In this document: piece after piece, positions 18,442-30,504 of the stretch
Numbering within the stretch: the first letter of the stretch is position 1
Layout: every line of letters begins with the position of its first letter
NCBI RefSeq assembly: GCF_024498955.1
Contig: NZ_CP093311.1
Coordinates: 62,001 to 126,000 of the forward strand
Direction: 5' to 3'
Length of the DNA stretch: 64,000 nucleotides
Source of the DNA: Thermomonas paludicola
Lineage (GTDB): Bacteria > Pseudomonadota > Gammaproteobacteria > Xanthomonadales > Xanthomonadaceae
Translations under genes and position numbers: made by a program
The notes under the pieces: generated by a model
The model's input: only the letters and a program-made list of their open reading frames with translations
The model's database searches: none
Told to the model about the DNA's origin: nothing

Positions 18442-20754
18442 ATGGATGCGAAATACTGGCTGGTGGGAGCGTTGCTGGTGAGTGGCGCAGGAATGGCCCA
18501 GGCGCAGGCGGTGCACGTCACCCGCGCCGATTACGAGCGCGCGGCGAGCATGCTGGGCGACCGCACCTCGCCACTGGTGGACGACAATGTGCGCGCCAGC
18601 TACTGGCTGGATGATGACAGCCTGGTGTTCGGCAAGACCACGCAGGGCAAGACCCATTGGCTGCGTTTCGATCCGCGCAGCGGCAAGTCGCAGCCCGCGT
18701 TCAACCAGAAGGCGCTCGCCGACGCCATGAATCTTGCCGCCGCCGGCAAGGGCCGCCCGGCCGATGCCGACAAGCTGATGGTGCTGGGGGTGAAGCGCGA
18801 GGGCGCCGCCACCGTCATCAACCTCCCGTCCGGCAACTACCGTTGCAGCGATGCCGGCTGCAGCGCGGCCCCCGTGGCCAGCAGCGGCAACGAGCCGGGC
18901 AGTGCCTCCCCGGACGGCACGCGTGCGGTCTTCATCCGCGACTGGAATCTGTGGTTGCGCGATTTGGCCAGCGGCAAGGAAACCCAGCTCACCTTCGACG
19001 GCAAGCCCGACTATGGCTACGCCACCGACAACGCCGGCTGGCAGCACGATGACCGCGCCGTGGTGGTGTGGTCGCCGGACGGCCACAAGATCGCCACCTT
19101 CCAGCAGGACCAGCGCAAGACCAGCACGATGACGCTGGTGGGTACCAACGTCGGTGCGCCCAAGGTCGAGCAGTGGAAGTACCCGTTCGCCGGCGACAAG
19201 GACGTGACGATGATCGAACGGGTGATCATCGACCTGTCGGCGGCAACGCCGAAGCTCATCCGCCTGCAAATGCAGCCCGACCAGCATCGCTCCACCTGCG
19301 CCGACGACATCGTCTGCGGCAACGGGTGGGAAGACGTGCAGTGGGCGAAGGACGGCAACAGCCTGGCCTTCGTCAGCAGCGACCGCGGCCACAAGTGGGC
19401 GCAGCTGCGGGTCGCCGACGCCGCCACCGGCAAGGTGCGCGATGTGTATCGCGAAACCGTGGCCACCCAGTACCAGGCCGCGCCCGCGCTGGATTCGGTG
19501 AACTGGCGCTATCTGCCGGAGAGCAACGAATTCATCTGGTTCAGCCAGAAATCCGACTGGGGCCACCTGTACCTGCACGACCTGGCCACCGGCAAGGAAA
19601 AGCGCCAGATCACCTCCGGCGACTGGAACGTCACCCAGATCGCCCACCTCGATCCCGCCTCGCGCACCCTCTGGCTGCGCGGCGTGGGACGTGAAGCGGG
19701 GCGTGACCCGTACTTCGTCCACTACTACAAAGTCGGCATCGACAACGGCAGCGTGCAGCTGCTCACTCCGGAAAATGCCAACCACGCCATCACCGCGTCG
19801 GAAGACGGCAAGTACTTCGTCGATGTTCATTCCACCATCGACACCGCGCCAGTCGCGGTCGTGCGCGATGGCGACGGCAAGCAGGTAGCGGAACTCGCGA
19901 ATGCCGACCTGACCCGCCTCAAGGCCGCCGGCTGGGTGGCGCCGGCGTCGTTCACGGTCAAGGCCCGCGACGGCAAGACCGACCTGTACGGCCAGATGTT
20001 CAAGCCGTCCAACTTCGATGCGTCGAAGAAGTACCCGATCATCACCTACATCTATCCGGGCCCGCAGGTCGGCTCGGTGCGCAGCCGCAGCTTCGTGGCC
20101 GCCCACGGTGACCATCAGGCGCTGGCGGAACTGGGCTTCATCGTCATCGCGGTGGACGGCATGGGCACGCCGCTGCGCAGCAAGTCGTTCCAGGATGCGT
20201 GGTACGGCAACATGGCCGACAACACCTTGCCCGACCAGGTGGCAGCACTCAAGCAACTGGGTGAACGCCATCCGTGGATCGACACCGCCCGCGCCGGCAT
20301 GTGGGGCCATTCCGGCGGCGGAAATGCCACTGCCGCGGCGATGTTCCGCTACCCGGACATCTACAAGGTCGGCATCGCCGAATCCGGCAACCACGACAAC
20401 CTGACCTATGAAGACGACTGGGCCGAGCGCTACCACGGCCTGCTGGACGAAAAGCCGGACGGTGGCAGCAACTACAGCGGGCAGGACAACGCCTCGCAGG
20501 CGAAGAACCTCAAGGGCAAACTGTTCCTGCTGCACGGCCTGATGGACGACAACGTGCCGCCACAGTCCACGCTGCAGGTGGTCGACGCGCTGATGAAGGC
20601 CAACAAGGACTTCGACCTGCTGCTGCTGCCGCACGCGCATCACGGCTATGGCATGGACAGCTATTACGTCATGCGCCGGCGCTGGGACTACTTCGTGAAG
20701 AACCTGCTGGGCGCCGAGCCGCCGCGGGAATTCGAGCTCAAGCCGCAATTCTGA
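18442..20754 (+). CDS. S9 family prolyl dipeptidyl peptidase (DPP-IV)
   Basis: This 770-residue serine peptidase has an N-terminal signal peptide (first about 22 residues, ending AQAQA), a beta-propeller DPP-IV N-terminal domain up to about residue 500, and a C-terminal alpha/beta-hydrolase domain. The triad is readable: Ser624 in GHSGGG, Asp702 in DDNVP, and His734 in HAHHGYG. Such enzymes remove X-Pro or X-Ala dipeptides in the periplasm. The ATG at 18442 follows a GAGGATCGGG ribosome-binding region. It is divergent from xanB2 across 115 bp and ends at a strong terminator hairpin. Confidence 0.92.
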   Translation: MDAKYWLVGALLVSGAGMAQAQAVHVTRADYERAASMLGDRTSPLVDDNVRASYWLDDDSLVFGKTTQGKTHWLRFDPRSGKSQPAFNQKALADAMNLAAAGKGRPADADKLMVLGVKREGAATVINLPSGNYRCSDAGCSAAPVASSGNEPGSASPDGTRAVFIRDWNLWLRDLASGKETQLTFDGKPDYGYATDNAGWQHDDRAVVVWSPDGHKIATFQQDQRKTSTMTLVGTNVGAPKVEQWKYPFAGDKDVTMIERVIIDLSAATPKLIRLQMQPDQHRSTCADDIVCGNGWEDVQWAKDGNSLAFVSSDRGHKWAQLRVADAATGKVRDVYRETVATQYQAAPALDSVNWRYLPESNEFIWFSQKSDWGHLYLHDLATGKEKRQITSGDWNVTQIAHLDPASRTLWLRGVGREAGRDPYFVHYYKVGIDNGSVQLLTPENANHAITASEDGKYFVDVHSTIDTAPVAVVRDGDGKQVAELANADLTRLKAAGWVAPASFTVKARDGKTDLYGQMFKPSNFDASKKYPIITYIYPGPQVGSVRSRSFVAAHGDHQALAELGFIVIAVDGMGTPLRSKSFQDAWYGNMADNTLPDQVAALKQLGERHPWIDTARAGMWGHSGGGNATAAAMFRYPDIYKVGIAESGNHDNLTYEDDWAERYHGLLDEKPDGGSNYSGQDNASQAKNLKGKLFLLHGLMDDNVPPQSTLQVVDALMKANKDFDLLLLPHAHHGYGMDSYYVMRRRWDYFVKNLLGAEPPREFELKPQF

Positions 20755-20777
20755 GCAGCGTCAACCCGGCACACGCA

Positions 20778-20807
20778 CGACGGCGCCACAGGGCGCCGTC
20801 GTCGTTT
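20778..20807 (+). terminator. Bidirectional terminator between DPP-IV and GST genes
   Basis: A 10-bp perfect GC stem (78-87 paired with 92-101 in the 20.7-20.8 kb coordinates) with a 4-nt loop is followed by a short T-run. It lies between two convergent genes and can serve both. Confidence 0.7.
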
Positions 20808-20813
20808 CCGGCG

Positions 20814-21536
20814 TCAGCGTGCGCCCTGCCCGAACAGGACGGTCTTTTCCGCGTCCGACAGCGGCTTGCCAGCGGCCGGGTTCACCTGCGCCGCCAGCGC
20901 GTAGGCGCGCTGCGTGGCCGGGCGCGCCGCCACGTCCTGCAGCCAGCGACGCAGGTTGGCGAACGGCGCCATGTCCAGCGGCGCCTTGGCATACGGGTTG
21001 TTGGCCCATGGATAAATGGCCATGTCGGCGATGCTGTATGCACTGCCGGCGACGAACGCACGGCCGTCCAGCCGCCTGTCCAGCACGCCCAGCAGGCGCT
21101 CGGTTTCCTTGCGATAGCGCTCGCGCGCATACGGGATCACCTCCGGCGCGTACACGTGGAAGTGGCCGTACTGGCCGCCCATCGGGCCCAATCCGCCCAC
21201 CTGCCAGAACAGCCACTCGTCCACGACAATGCGCTGGCGCAGCGCGGATGCGGCGTCCGCACCGTCGGCAACGCCGGTAAAGCGCCCGGTTTTGGCGGCC
21301 AGGTACTGCAGGATCGCGCCGGATTCGAACACCGGAATCGGCGCGCCGCCGTCAGTGGGGTGATGATCCACGATCGCCGGCATCTTGTTGTTCGGCGAGA
21401 TCGCCAGGAAGCCCGGTTCGAACTGCGCGCCCTTGCCGATGTCAACCGGCTTGATCGTGTAATCAAGGCCGGCTTCTTCCAGGAACAGGGTGATCTTGTG
21501 GCCGTTCGGCGTGGGCCAGTAATAGAGGTCGATCAT
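20814..21536 (-). CDS. Glutathione S-transferase family protein (YfcG/Ure2-like)
   Basis: The product has 240 residues with a thioredoxin-like N-terminal domain (MIDLYYWPTPNGHKI, with the TPNGxK active-site pattern of the YfcG/YghU nu-class) and an all-helical C-terminal domain. The cis-Pro region NKMPAIVD and the glutathione-binding FESGAILQYL motif are present. Nu-class GSTs bind glutathione or glutathione disulfide and act as disulfide reductases. The gene is convergent with the DPP-IV gene and has 90 bp to the upstream transporter gene on the same strand. Confidence 0.88.
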   Translation of the reverse strand: MIDLYYWPTPNGHKITLFLEEAGLDYTIKPVDIGKGAQFEPGFLAISPNNKMPAIVDHHPTDGGAPIPVFESGAILQYLAAKTGRFTGVADGADAASALRQRIVVDEWLFWQVGGLGPMGGQYGHFHVYAPEVIPYARERYRKETERLLGVLDRRLDGRAFVAGSAYSIADMAIYPWANNPYAKAPLDMAPFANLRRWLQDVAARPATQRAYALAAQVNPAAGKPLSDAEKTVLFGQGAR

Positions 21537-21627
21537 GCGTTCGCGCTCCGTGCGTGGGGAACGCCACTCTAGCGCCGCGCGCGTTGCAGCAGCGACAACA
21601 CGGCGTTGCGTTCTTCAGTGCCCTCCT

Positions 21628-23091
21628 TCAGTGCCCTCCGCTGGCGGCCAGCGAGTCCAGGTCAATGCCCTGCCGGCGCAAATGGACGCTGGCGCGCAGC
21701 GCGTAGAAGGCGAGATAGGCGAAACAGGCCACGCCGATCCAGAAGCTCATGTGCACGCCCACGCGGTCGGCCAGCACGCCCTGCAGCCAGCTGACGATGC
21801 CGCCGCCCATGATCATCATGATCAACAGGCTGCTGCCCTGGTTGGTGTTGCGGCCAAGCCCGGTGATGGCCAGCGCGAAGATGCACGGCCACATCGTGCT
21901 GCAGAACAGGCCCACGCTGATGAATGCAATGGTGCTGGCCTTGCCGGTGCTGAACATGCCCACCAGCAGCGCCGCGATCCCGCACAGCGCGAAATACAGC
22001 AACATCCGCGCGGGATTGCCGCGGCTCAGCAAGGTGGCTGCGATCATCACCATGATCACCCCGGCATAGCCGTAGAACTGGGTGACGTCGTGACTGGCGA
22101 TGGCATTCACCGCCAGATACACGGCGAACGCCAGGAACGGCAGGATCAACATCAGCAGCCGGCGCACGCCCGCGCCGACCTCGAAGGCCCCGGCTGCGCC
22201 GGTCCATCGGCCAATCATCAGGCTGGCCCAATACAGCGACACGAACGGCGCGATCATCCATGTCTCCAGCCCCAGCCCGCCTTGCCCGACCGGCAACTCC
22301 AGATAAGCCGGCAAATTGCTGACCGTGGACACCTCCACGCCGACGTAAACGAAGATCGCCAGCATGCCCAGCACCAGCTGCGGATACGCAAACGCGGAGG
22401 TGGCATGTGCCAGCTTGCCGGCATCCAGGGCTTCCTCCCTGGCGACTTCCTCCAGGTCGATGTGATTGGGCACCGAGGAAAACTTCAGCAGCAGCGCCAC
22501 CAGCACGAATGCCGCACCCAGCACCAGATAGGGAGTCTTCACGCTCTCGATGCTGGCGGTGGTGCCGCCGGCAGCCACGCTGCCGAAGATGGCGATGCTC
22601 ACCAGCAGCGGGCCCACGGTGGTGCCCAGATTGTTGATGCCGCCGGCCAGGGTCAGCCGCTGCGCGCCGGTGGCGGGGTTGCCCATCACGATGGCCAGCG
22701 GATTGGCGGCGATCTGTTGCAGCGAGAAGCCCAGGCCGACGATGAACAGGCCGGACAACATCAGGCCAAACGAACCACTGTTGGCGGCGGGATAGAACAG
22801 CAGCGAACCCAGCGCGGACACCAGCAGGCCCAGGCAGATGCCGTTCTTGTAACCCAGCCGGTTCAACACGTCGCCGCCGATCAGCCGCGAGGCCGCGAAG
22901 TAAACCAGCGCGCCCACCGTATAGGCCACGTAAAAGGCGACCGACACCAGCTGGCTCTGTGCCTGGGTCAGGTCGAACGCCTTCTTGAACACCGGGATCA
23001 GGATGTCGTTGCTGGCAGCGACGAAGCCCCAGAAAAAAAACACCGTGATGAGAACGCCGAACTGCGACCATCGGGTTTGTTGGTGTGTCAT
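21628..23091 (-). CDS. Sugar MFS transporter, FucP family
   Basis: The 487-residue product is a 12-helix major facilitator of the fucose/glucose/galactose:H+ symporter family. The N-terminal FFFWGFVAASNDILIP segment is the FucP hallmark, and GLGFSLQQIAANPLA and GNPATGAQRLTLAGGINNLG are the conserved family loops. I place the start at the ATG at 23091; in-frame upstream codons run through a non-conserved Ala/Arg-rich spacer. The substrate among hexoses cannot be told, and no sugar catabolic genes flank it. It is divergent from uvrD across about 205 bp. Confidence 0.88.
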   Translation of the reverse strand: MTHQQTRWSQFGVLITVFFFWGFVAASNDILIPVFKKAFDLTQAQSQLVSVAFYVAYTVGALVYFAASRLIGGDVLNRLGYKNGICLGLLVSALGSLLFYPAANSGSFGLMLSGLFIVGLGFSLQQIAANPLAIVMGNPATGAQRLTLAGGINNLGTTVGPLLVSIAIFGSVAAGGTTASIESVKTPYLVLGAAFVLVALLLKFSSVPNHIDLEEVAREEALDAGKLAHATSAFAYPQLVLGMLAIFVYVGVEVSTVSNLPAYLELPVGQGGLGLETWMIAPFVSLYWASLMIGRWTGAAGAFEVGAGVRRLLMLILPFLAFAVYLAVNAIASHDVTQFYGYAGVIMVMIAATLLSRGNPARMLLYFALCGIAALLVGMFSTGKASTIAFISVGLFCSTMWPCIFALAITGLGRNTNQGSSLLIMMIMGGGIVSWLQGVLADRVGVHMSFWIGVACFAYLAFYALRASVHLRRQGIDLDSLAASGGH

Positions 23092-23297
23092 GGGTATCCG
23101 CCGGCTGGAGTGGGGTGGTGAACGGGCGGCCGCGACGCAAAACGCCCCACTCCCCCGTCCCTGCAGTACAGCAGCCGCGCAGGCAGCCTGTACATAGCCA
23201 GCGCGTCGCTGCAAACGATTTCCTGGAAGATTCTGCGACCGCTGCCCCGCCATCCAGCCGGCAACCTTGCGCCGGGGCAGGCCGGTAGAATGGCGCG

Positions 23298-25502
<2,205 letters not shown>

Positions 25503-25516
25503 AGGCATCTCTTGTC

Positions 25517-25546
25517 CGTCATGCCCGCGAAGGCGGGCATCCAGCG
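25517..25546. repeat. REP-like palindrome after uvrD
   Basis: An 8-bp perfect inverted repeat, ATGCCCGC and GCGGGCAT (25521-25528 and 25533-25540), encloses a GAAG loop and is flanked by CGTC and CCAGC. This is the common GTCATGCCCGCGAAGGCGGG-type dispersed repeat. A degenerate partner (CCGGATCCCCGCCTT) lies about 40 bp downstream. It sits between convergent genes and may also aid termination. Confidence 0.7.
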
Positions 25547-25634
25547 TCTCGCGTTGCCGGCCTGTCACGAAAATCGAAGACAAAAGCCGGATCCCCGCCT
25601 TCAACCAGGTGATGGTTCGAGGCGCAATGCGCGT

Positions 25635-27026
25635 CTACAACTGGAACCCCACCGACCGCACCAGTCCTTCGCCCACGTCGCGCCACCAGCCCGGTGCGCG
25701 CGCCACATAGGCCGACGATTCGGCGCGCCGCGTTGCGAACCACCCGGCCAGCGCCTCGATCTGCACGGCGTCGTGGAACAGCACATTGAGTTCGTAGTTC
25801 AGGAACAGGCTGCGGCCGTCGAAGTTGATCGAGCCGCAGCTGGCGAAGCCCGCATCGATCACCAGTGCCTTGGCGTGCACCATCCGCGGCAGCAGGTGGA
25901 TGCGCGCACCAGCGGCGGCCAGTTCGCGCAGGCTGCGCTGGCGGGCGATGTCGGCCAGCGCGTGGTTGGAGCGCGCCGGCAGCAGCAATTCGACCTGCAC
26001 GCCGCGCCGTGCGGCCAGCACCAGCGCCAGTTGCAGTGCGTCGTCGGGGACGAAGTAGGGCGTGACGAGCAGCACGCGCGCGTCGGCGCGATGGATGGCG
26101 CCGAGGAACAGGTCGTAGGCGGTGTCGTTGCGACGGTCAGGGCCGCTGGGAAGCAGCTGGGCCAGCGGCCCGCCGGCAGCAGCAGGCGTGGGGGGCGCCG
26201 CCGCCGCGGGTTCACCGCCGGCCAACGCCCAGTCGCGGGCGAAGCCGGCGATGGCGTCGATCACGATGCCGCCTTCGACGACGATGCTGAGGTCGTGCCA
26301 CGCCGGTGCATCCGGCGCGTCGAGGAAGTATTCGCGCGCCAGGTTGCGGCCTCCGCTCCACAGCGCGCGGTCATCGACGATAACCAGCTTGCGGTGGTTG
26401 CGCAGATTGTCGCGGGCGAACTGCGGGCGCAGCCGCAGCGGCGAAAACCAGCGGATCGTCGCGCCCGCTTCGCGCAGCATGCGCAGGCTGCGGCGGCGTC
26501 CCGCGAACGCGCCCACGCCGTCCAGCAGCACGCGCACCGCCACGCCGCGCGTGCGGGCGCGCGCCAGGGCTTCCGCAACGGGCAGGCCGACGGCATCGTC
26601 GCGGAAGATGAACATCTCGATGTCGATGCTACGGGTTGCGACATCCAGCAGCGCGAGCAACGCCTGCAGGGCGCCTGGACCGTCGGTGTCAATGGCGATC
26701 GCTGCGCAGCGTCGCTCGGGTGGCAGGTCCAGCCCGCGCGTCAGCGTCGCTGCCCACGGGGCATCGCCGGCCGGCGTGGTTGATGGCGGCGGATCCTCGC
26801 TGGCGCGCGCGTGCGCCAGCTTGCGGGAGCCGAACAGCAGATAGACCGGAAGCGCCAGGTAGGGAAAGGCAACCAGCGCGATCACCCACGCCATCGCCGA
26901 CGCGGGCGAGCGCCTCTGGCGGCCGGAATGGGTCAGCGCCACGTACAGCAGCAACCCCGTGGCCACCGCTGTCGCATGCAGCAGCGGCAGCGCATCGACG
27001 GCGGCGGGGGAGAGCGCGAGCGGCAT
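25635..27026 (-). CDS. cls: Phospholipase D-family cardiolipin synthase
   Basis: This 463-residue membrane enzyme has two N-terminal hydrophobic helices (about residues 15-30 and 45-65) followed by two HKD phospholipase D motifs: NHRKLVIVDD near residue 215 and VHAKALVIDAG near residue 397. This order is that of bacterial cardiolipin synthases, which join two phosphatidylglycerols. The spacing and the LPVYLLFGSRK end of the second helix favour a Cls family member over a nuclease or secreted phospholipase. It is followed by the REP-like element and is downstream of the DUF2782 gene on the same strand, 12 bp apart. Confidence 0.87.
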   Translation of the reverse strand: MPLALSPAAVDALPLLHATAVATGLLLYVALTHSGRQRRSPASAMAWVIALVAFPYLALPVYLLFGSRKLAHARASEDPPPSTTPAGDAPWAATLTRGLDLPPERRCAAIAIDTDGPGALQALLALLDVATRSIDIEMFIFRDDAVGLPVAEALARARTRGVAVRVLLDGVGAFAGRRRSLRMLREAGATIRWFSPLRLRPQFARDNLRNHRKLVIVDDRALWSGGRNLAREYFLDAPDAPAWHDLSIVVEGGIVIDAIAGFARDWALAGGEPAAAAPPTPAAAGGPLAQLLPSGPDRRNDTAYDLFLGAIHRADARVLLVTPYFVPDDALQLALVLAARRGVQVELLLPARSNHALADIARQRSLRELAAAGARIHLLPRMVHAKALVIDAGFASCGSINFDGRSLFLNYELNVLFHDAVQIEALAGWFATRRAESSAYVARAPGWWRDVGEGLVRSVGFQL

Positions 27027-27037
27027 GCCCGCTCCGT

Positions 27038-27319
27038 TTACCAGCTGAACAGCTTGTAATACGTCATCGGCCCGCCCTTGCTGTCGCGCTCGTCGATGAT
27101 GCCGTCGCCGTTGCGGTCGTAGATGTAATAGGTCACGCCGCGCGCCGGGGTGACTTTCACCATCGTCAGCGATCCGGCAACCCGATACTCGGTGATCACG
27201 TCGCCATTGGATTCGGTGCGGGTAACCGGCACCGCATCCTTGGGCAAGGTGGACTCGGGCGTAGCGGTGGCGCAGGCGGCCAGCAGCAGGGTCAGGGCGG
27301 TGGCAAGTGCGATACGCAT
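27038..27319 (-). CDS. DUF2782 lipoprotein
   Basis: The 93-residue product has a lipoprotein signal (LTLLLAAC, lipobox LAAC) and a single DUF2782 domain with EYRVAGSLTMVKVTPARGVTYYI and YDRNGDGIID. The DRNGDGIID stretch looks like a half EF-hand and may bind calcium. The ATG at 27319 has GGAAGGACC upstream. DUF2782 genes commonly neighbour polA in Gammaproteobacteria; here an ABC exporter gene and an atypical gene lie between it and polA. Role unknown, presumably outer-membrane or periplasmic. Confidence 0.8.
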   Translation of the reverse strand: MRIALATALTLLLAACATATPESTLPKDAVPVTRTESNGDVITEYRVAGSLTMVKVTPARGVTYYIYDRNGDGIIDERDSKGGPMTYYKLFSW

Positions 27320-27374
27320 GGTGAGGTCCTTCCGGGGAGTTGAACGAGTATGCGCGAAGCCCGGCGCAAGCGGC

Positions 27375-29219
<1,845 letters not shown>

Positions 29220-29275
29220 GGCTCAGGACTCGTGCAGTCGGATACGTATTTTGCCGGCTTTGCCCGTCATTCGAG

Positions 29276-30391
29276 CTACTGTTGCTTCTGTACGGATGCG
29301 AGCCAGCCATAGCGTTCCCGGTCGATTCGGAGCAGCTCCTTGATGGCAGCCTCACGCTCTTTCCCGGTCATGTTCTTCAGCAAGGTCTGGATTTCGGCTT
29401 GGATGCTGCCGGACGTCGCGCCACGCTCCTCTGCCTTGCGATACCACTCATGCCCAAGTTCGTAGTTCCGCTGTTCGATATGCACCGCACCAAGCAAAGT
29501 GCAGGGCCGGAAGTTCTCACGTTGCAGCGCATGGGCTTTCTCGCCCATTGATTGGGCCGCATCAAGATTCCCAAGATCACGCTTGGCTCCGCCATGCGTC
29601 GTGAGGACGGCTGAGTGCAGTTTCGGGTGCTTCAGTCGGTTTGGATGCAGCGTTGCGAGAAGTTCATTGGCTTCTTTGGCAGCGTTGCATTTGCGCAAAT
29701 GACCACTGGCATTGACTGCTTGCCAAGGATCGCTGGTGCGCTTGAACTCGGCGATACAGAAATCCGCTTCGAGCCGGTGATGTGCGGCAATCGCACCTTC
29801 CAAGCCATACCTTCCTTTCATGCCGATCAGCCAGGCGGCATCCGCACCTTCAAGCCGCGTGTTGGATTCCAGTTTTTCGAAAATCCCCCAAAATTGCTGA
29901 CGATCCTGTTCTTTTGGTGGAGATGCGACGCCATATTTCCGGAGAATCGCCTGCTCTTTCTGCTGTGCGATATATTCGGGGCTGCTCAGATAGGCGATGC
30001 GCTCCGCTTCCCGCTGTGCCAGCAGCGCGGCTTCTTTCGTTTGGGCCTCAAGACGAAGCTGTCGTTTTCGCTCAAGCTCTTCCTGCTTCAGTCGTCGTGC
30101 CTCGTCTCGAACGCGCTTGGCCTCGGCTTCTGCTTCTCGAATCAGTGCGACACGGCGTTCCCGTTCGATTGCGGCGGCTTGCTTGTACTGCGCCCAGGAA
30201 ACATCGCCTTTGATAAGGCCTGCAAGTGCATGCAATTCATTGCTGCGCAGGTAAGTGATTTCATCTTCGGTGCAGGACTTGTTTTTCGTGCGTGCTTCGA
30301 GAATTTTGTGAAGATGTGAGTCGGCCTCAATGGACGCATCCAGATCGTCAATCAAATATCTTCTTGCCAGTTCAAATGATGTCGAGTGCAT
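29276..30391 (-). CDS. Coiled-coil protein of unknown function, atypical G+C
   Basis: I do not recognise this gene. From the ATG at 30391 the product has 371 residues; an in-frame ATG at 30457 would add 22. Residues about 65-150 form a charged, Arg/Glu/Ala-rich coiled coil (pattern REAEAEAKRVRDEARRLKQE), and the last 130 residues contain a TPR-like helical hairpin (HEWYRKAEERGATSGS, with HALQRENFRPCTLLGAVHIEQRN before it). There is no signal peptide or membrane helix. Sampled 60-nt blocks have 43-60 percent G+C against about 65 in polA next door, which suggests recent acquisition. It is divergent from polA. Confidence 0.7.
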   Translation of the reverse strand: MHSTSFELARRYLIDDLDASIEADSHLHKILEARTKNKSCTEDEITYLRSNELHALAGLIKGDVSWAQYKQAAAIERERRVALIREAEAEAKRVRDEARRLKQEELERKRQLRLEAQTKEAALLAQREAERIAYLSSPEYIAQQKEQAILRKYGVASPPKEQDRQQFWGIFEKLESNTRLEGADAAWLIGMKGRYGLEGAIAAHHRLEADFCIAEFKRTSDPWQAVNASGHLRKCNAAKEANELLATLHPNRLKHPKLHSAVLTTHGGAKRDLGNLDAAQSMGEKAHALQRENFRPCTLLGAVHIEQRNYELGHEWYRKAEERGATSGSIQAEIQTLLKNMTGKEREAAIKELLRIDRERYGWLASVQKQQ

Positions 30392-30504
30392 GGTGCTTTT
30401 GTTCCGTGAAAGTTGTCTGGCATGAATGCCAAGCGCCGGCGCGATCACGTTCTTCATGGGGAGTAACGCTCTACACTACGACAAGTCGGCATTAGAATCC
30501 CGGC

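Noticed and set aside
18091..20748. 885-codon open frame antisense to the DPP-IV gene
   Set aside because: It mirrors the DPP-IV gene in a high-G+C region, has an Arg/His/Val-rich composition with no motif, and overlaps xanB2; the sense gene has signal peptide and a complete triad.
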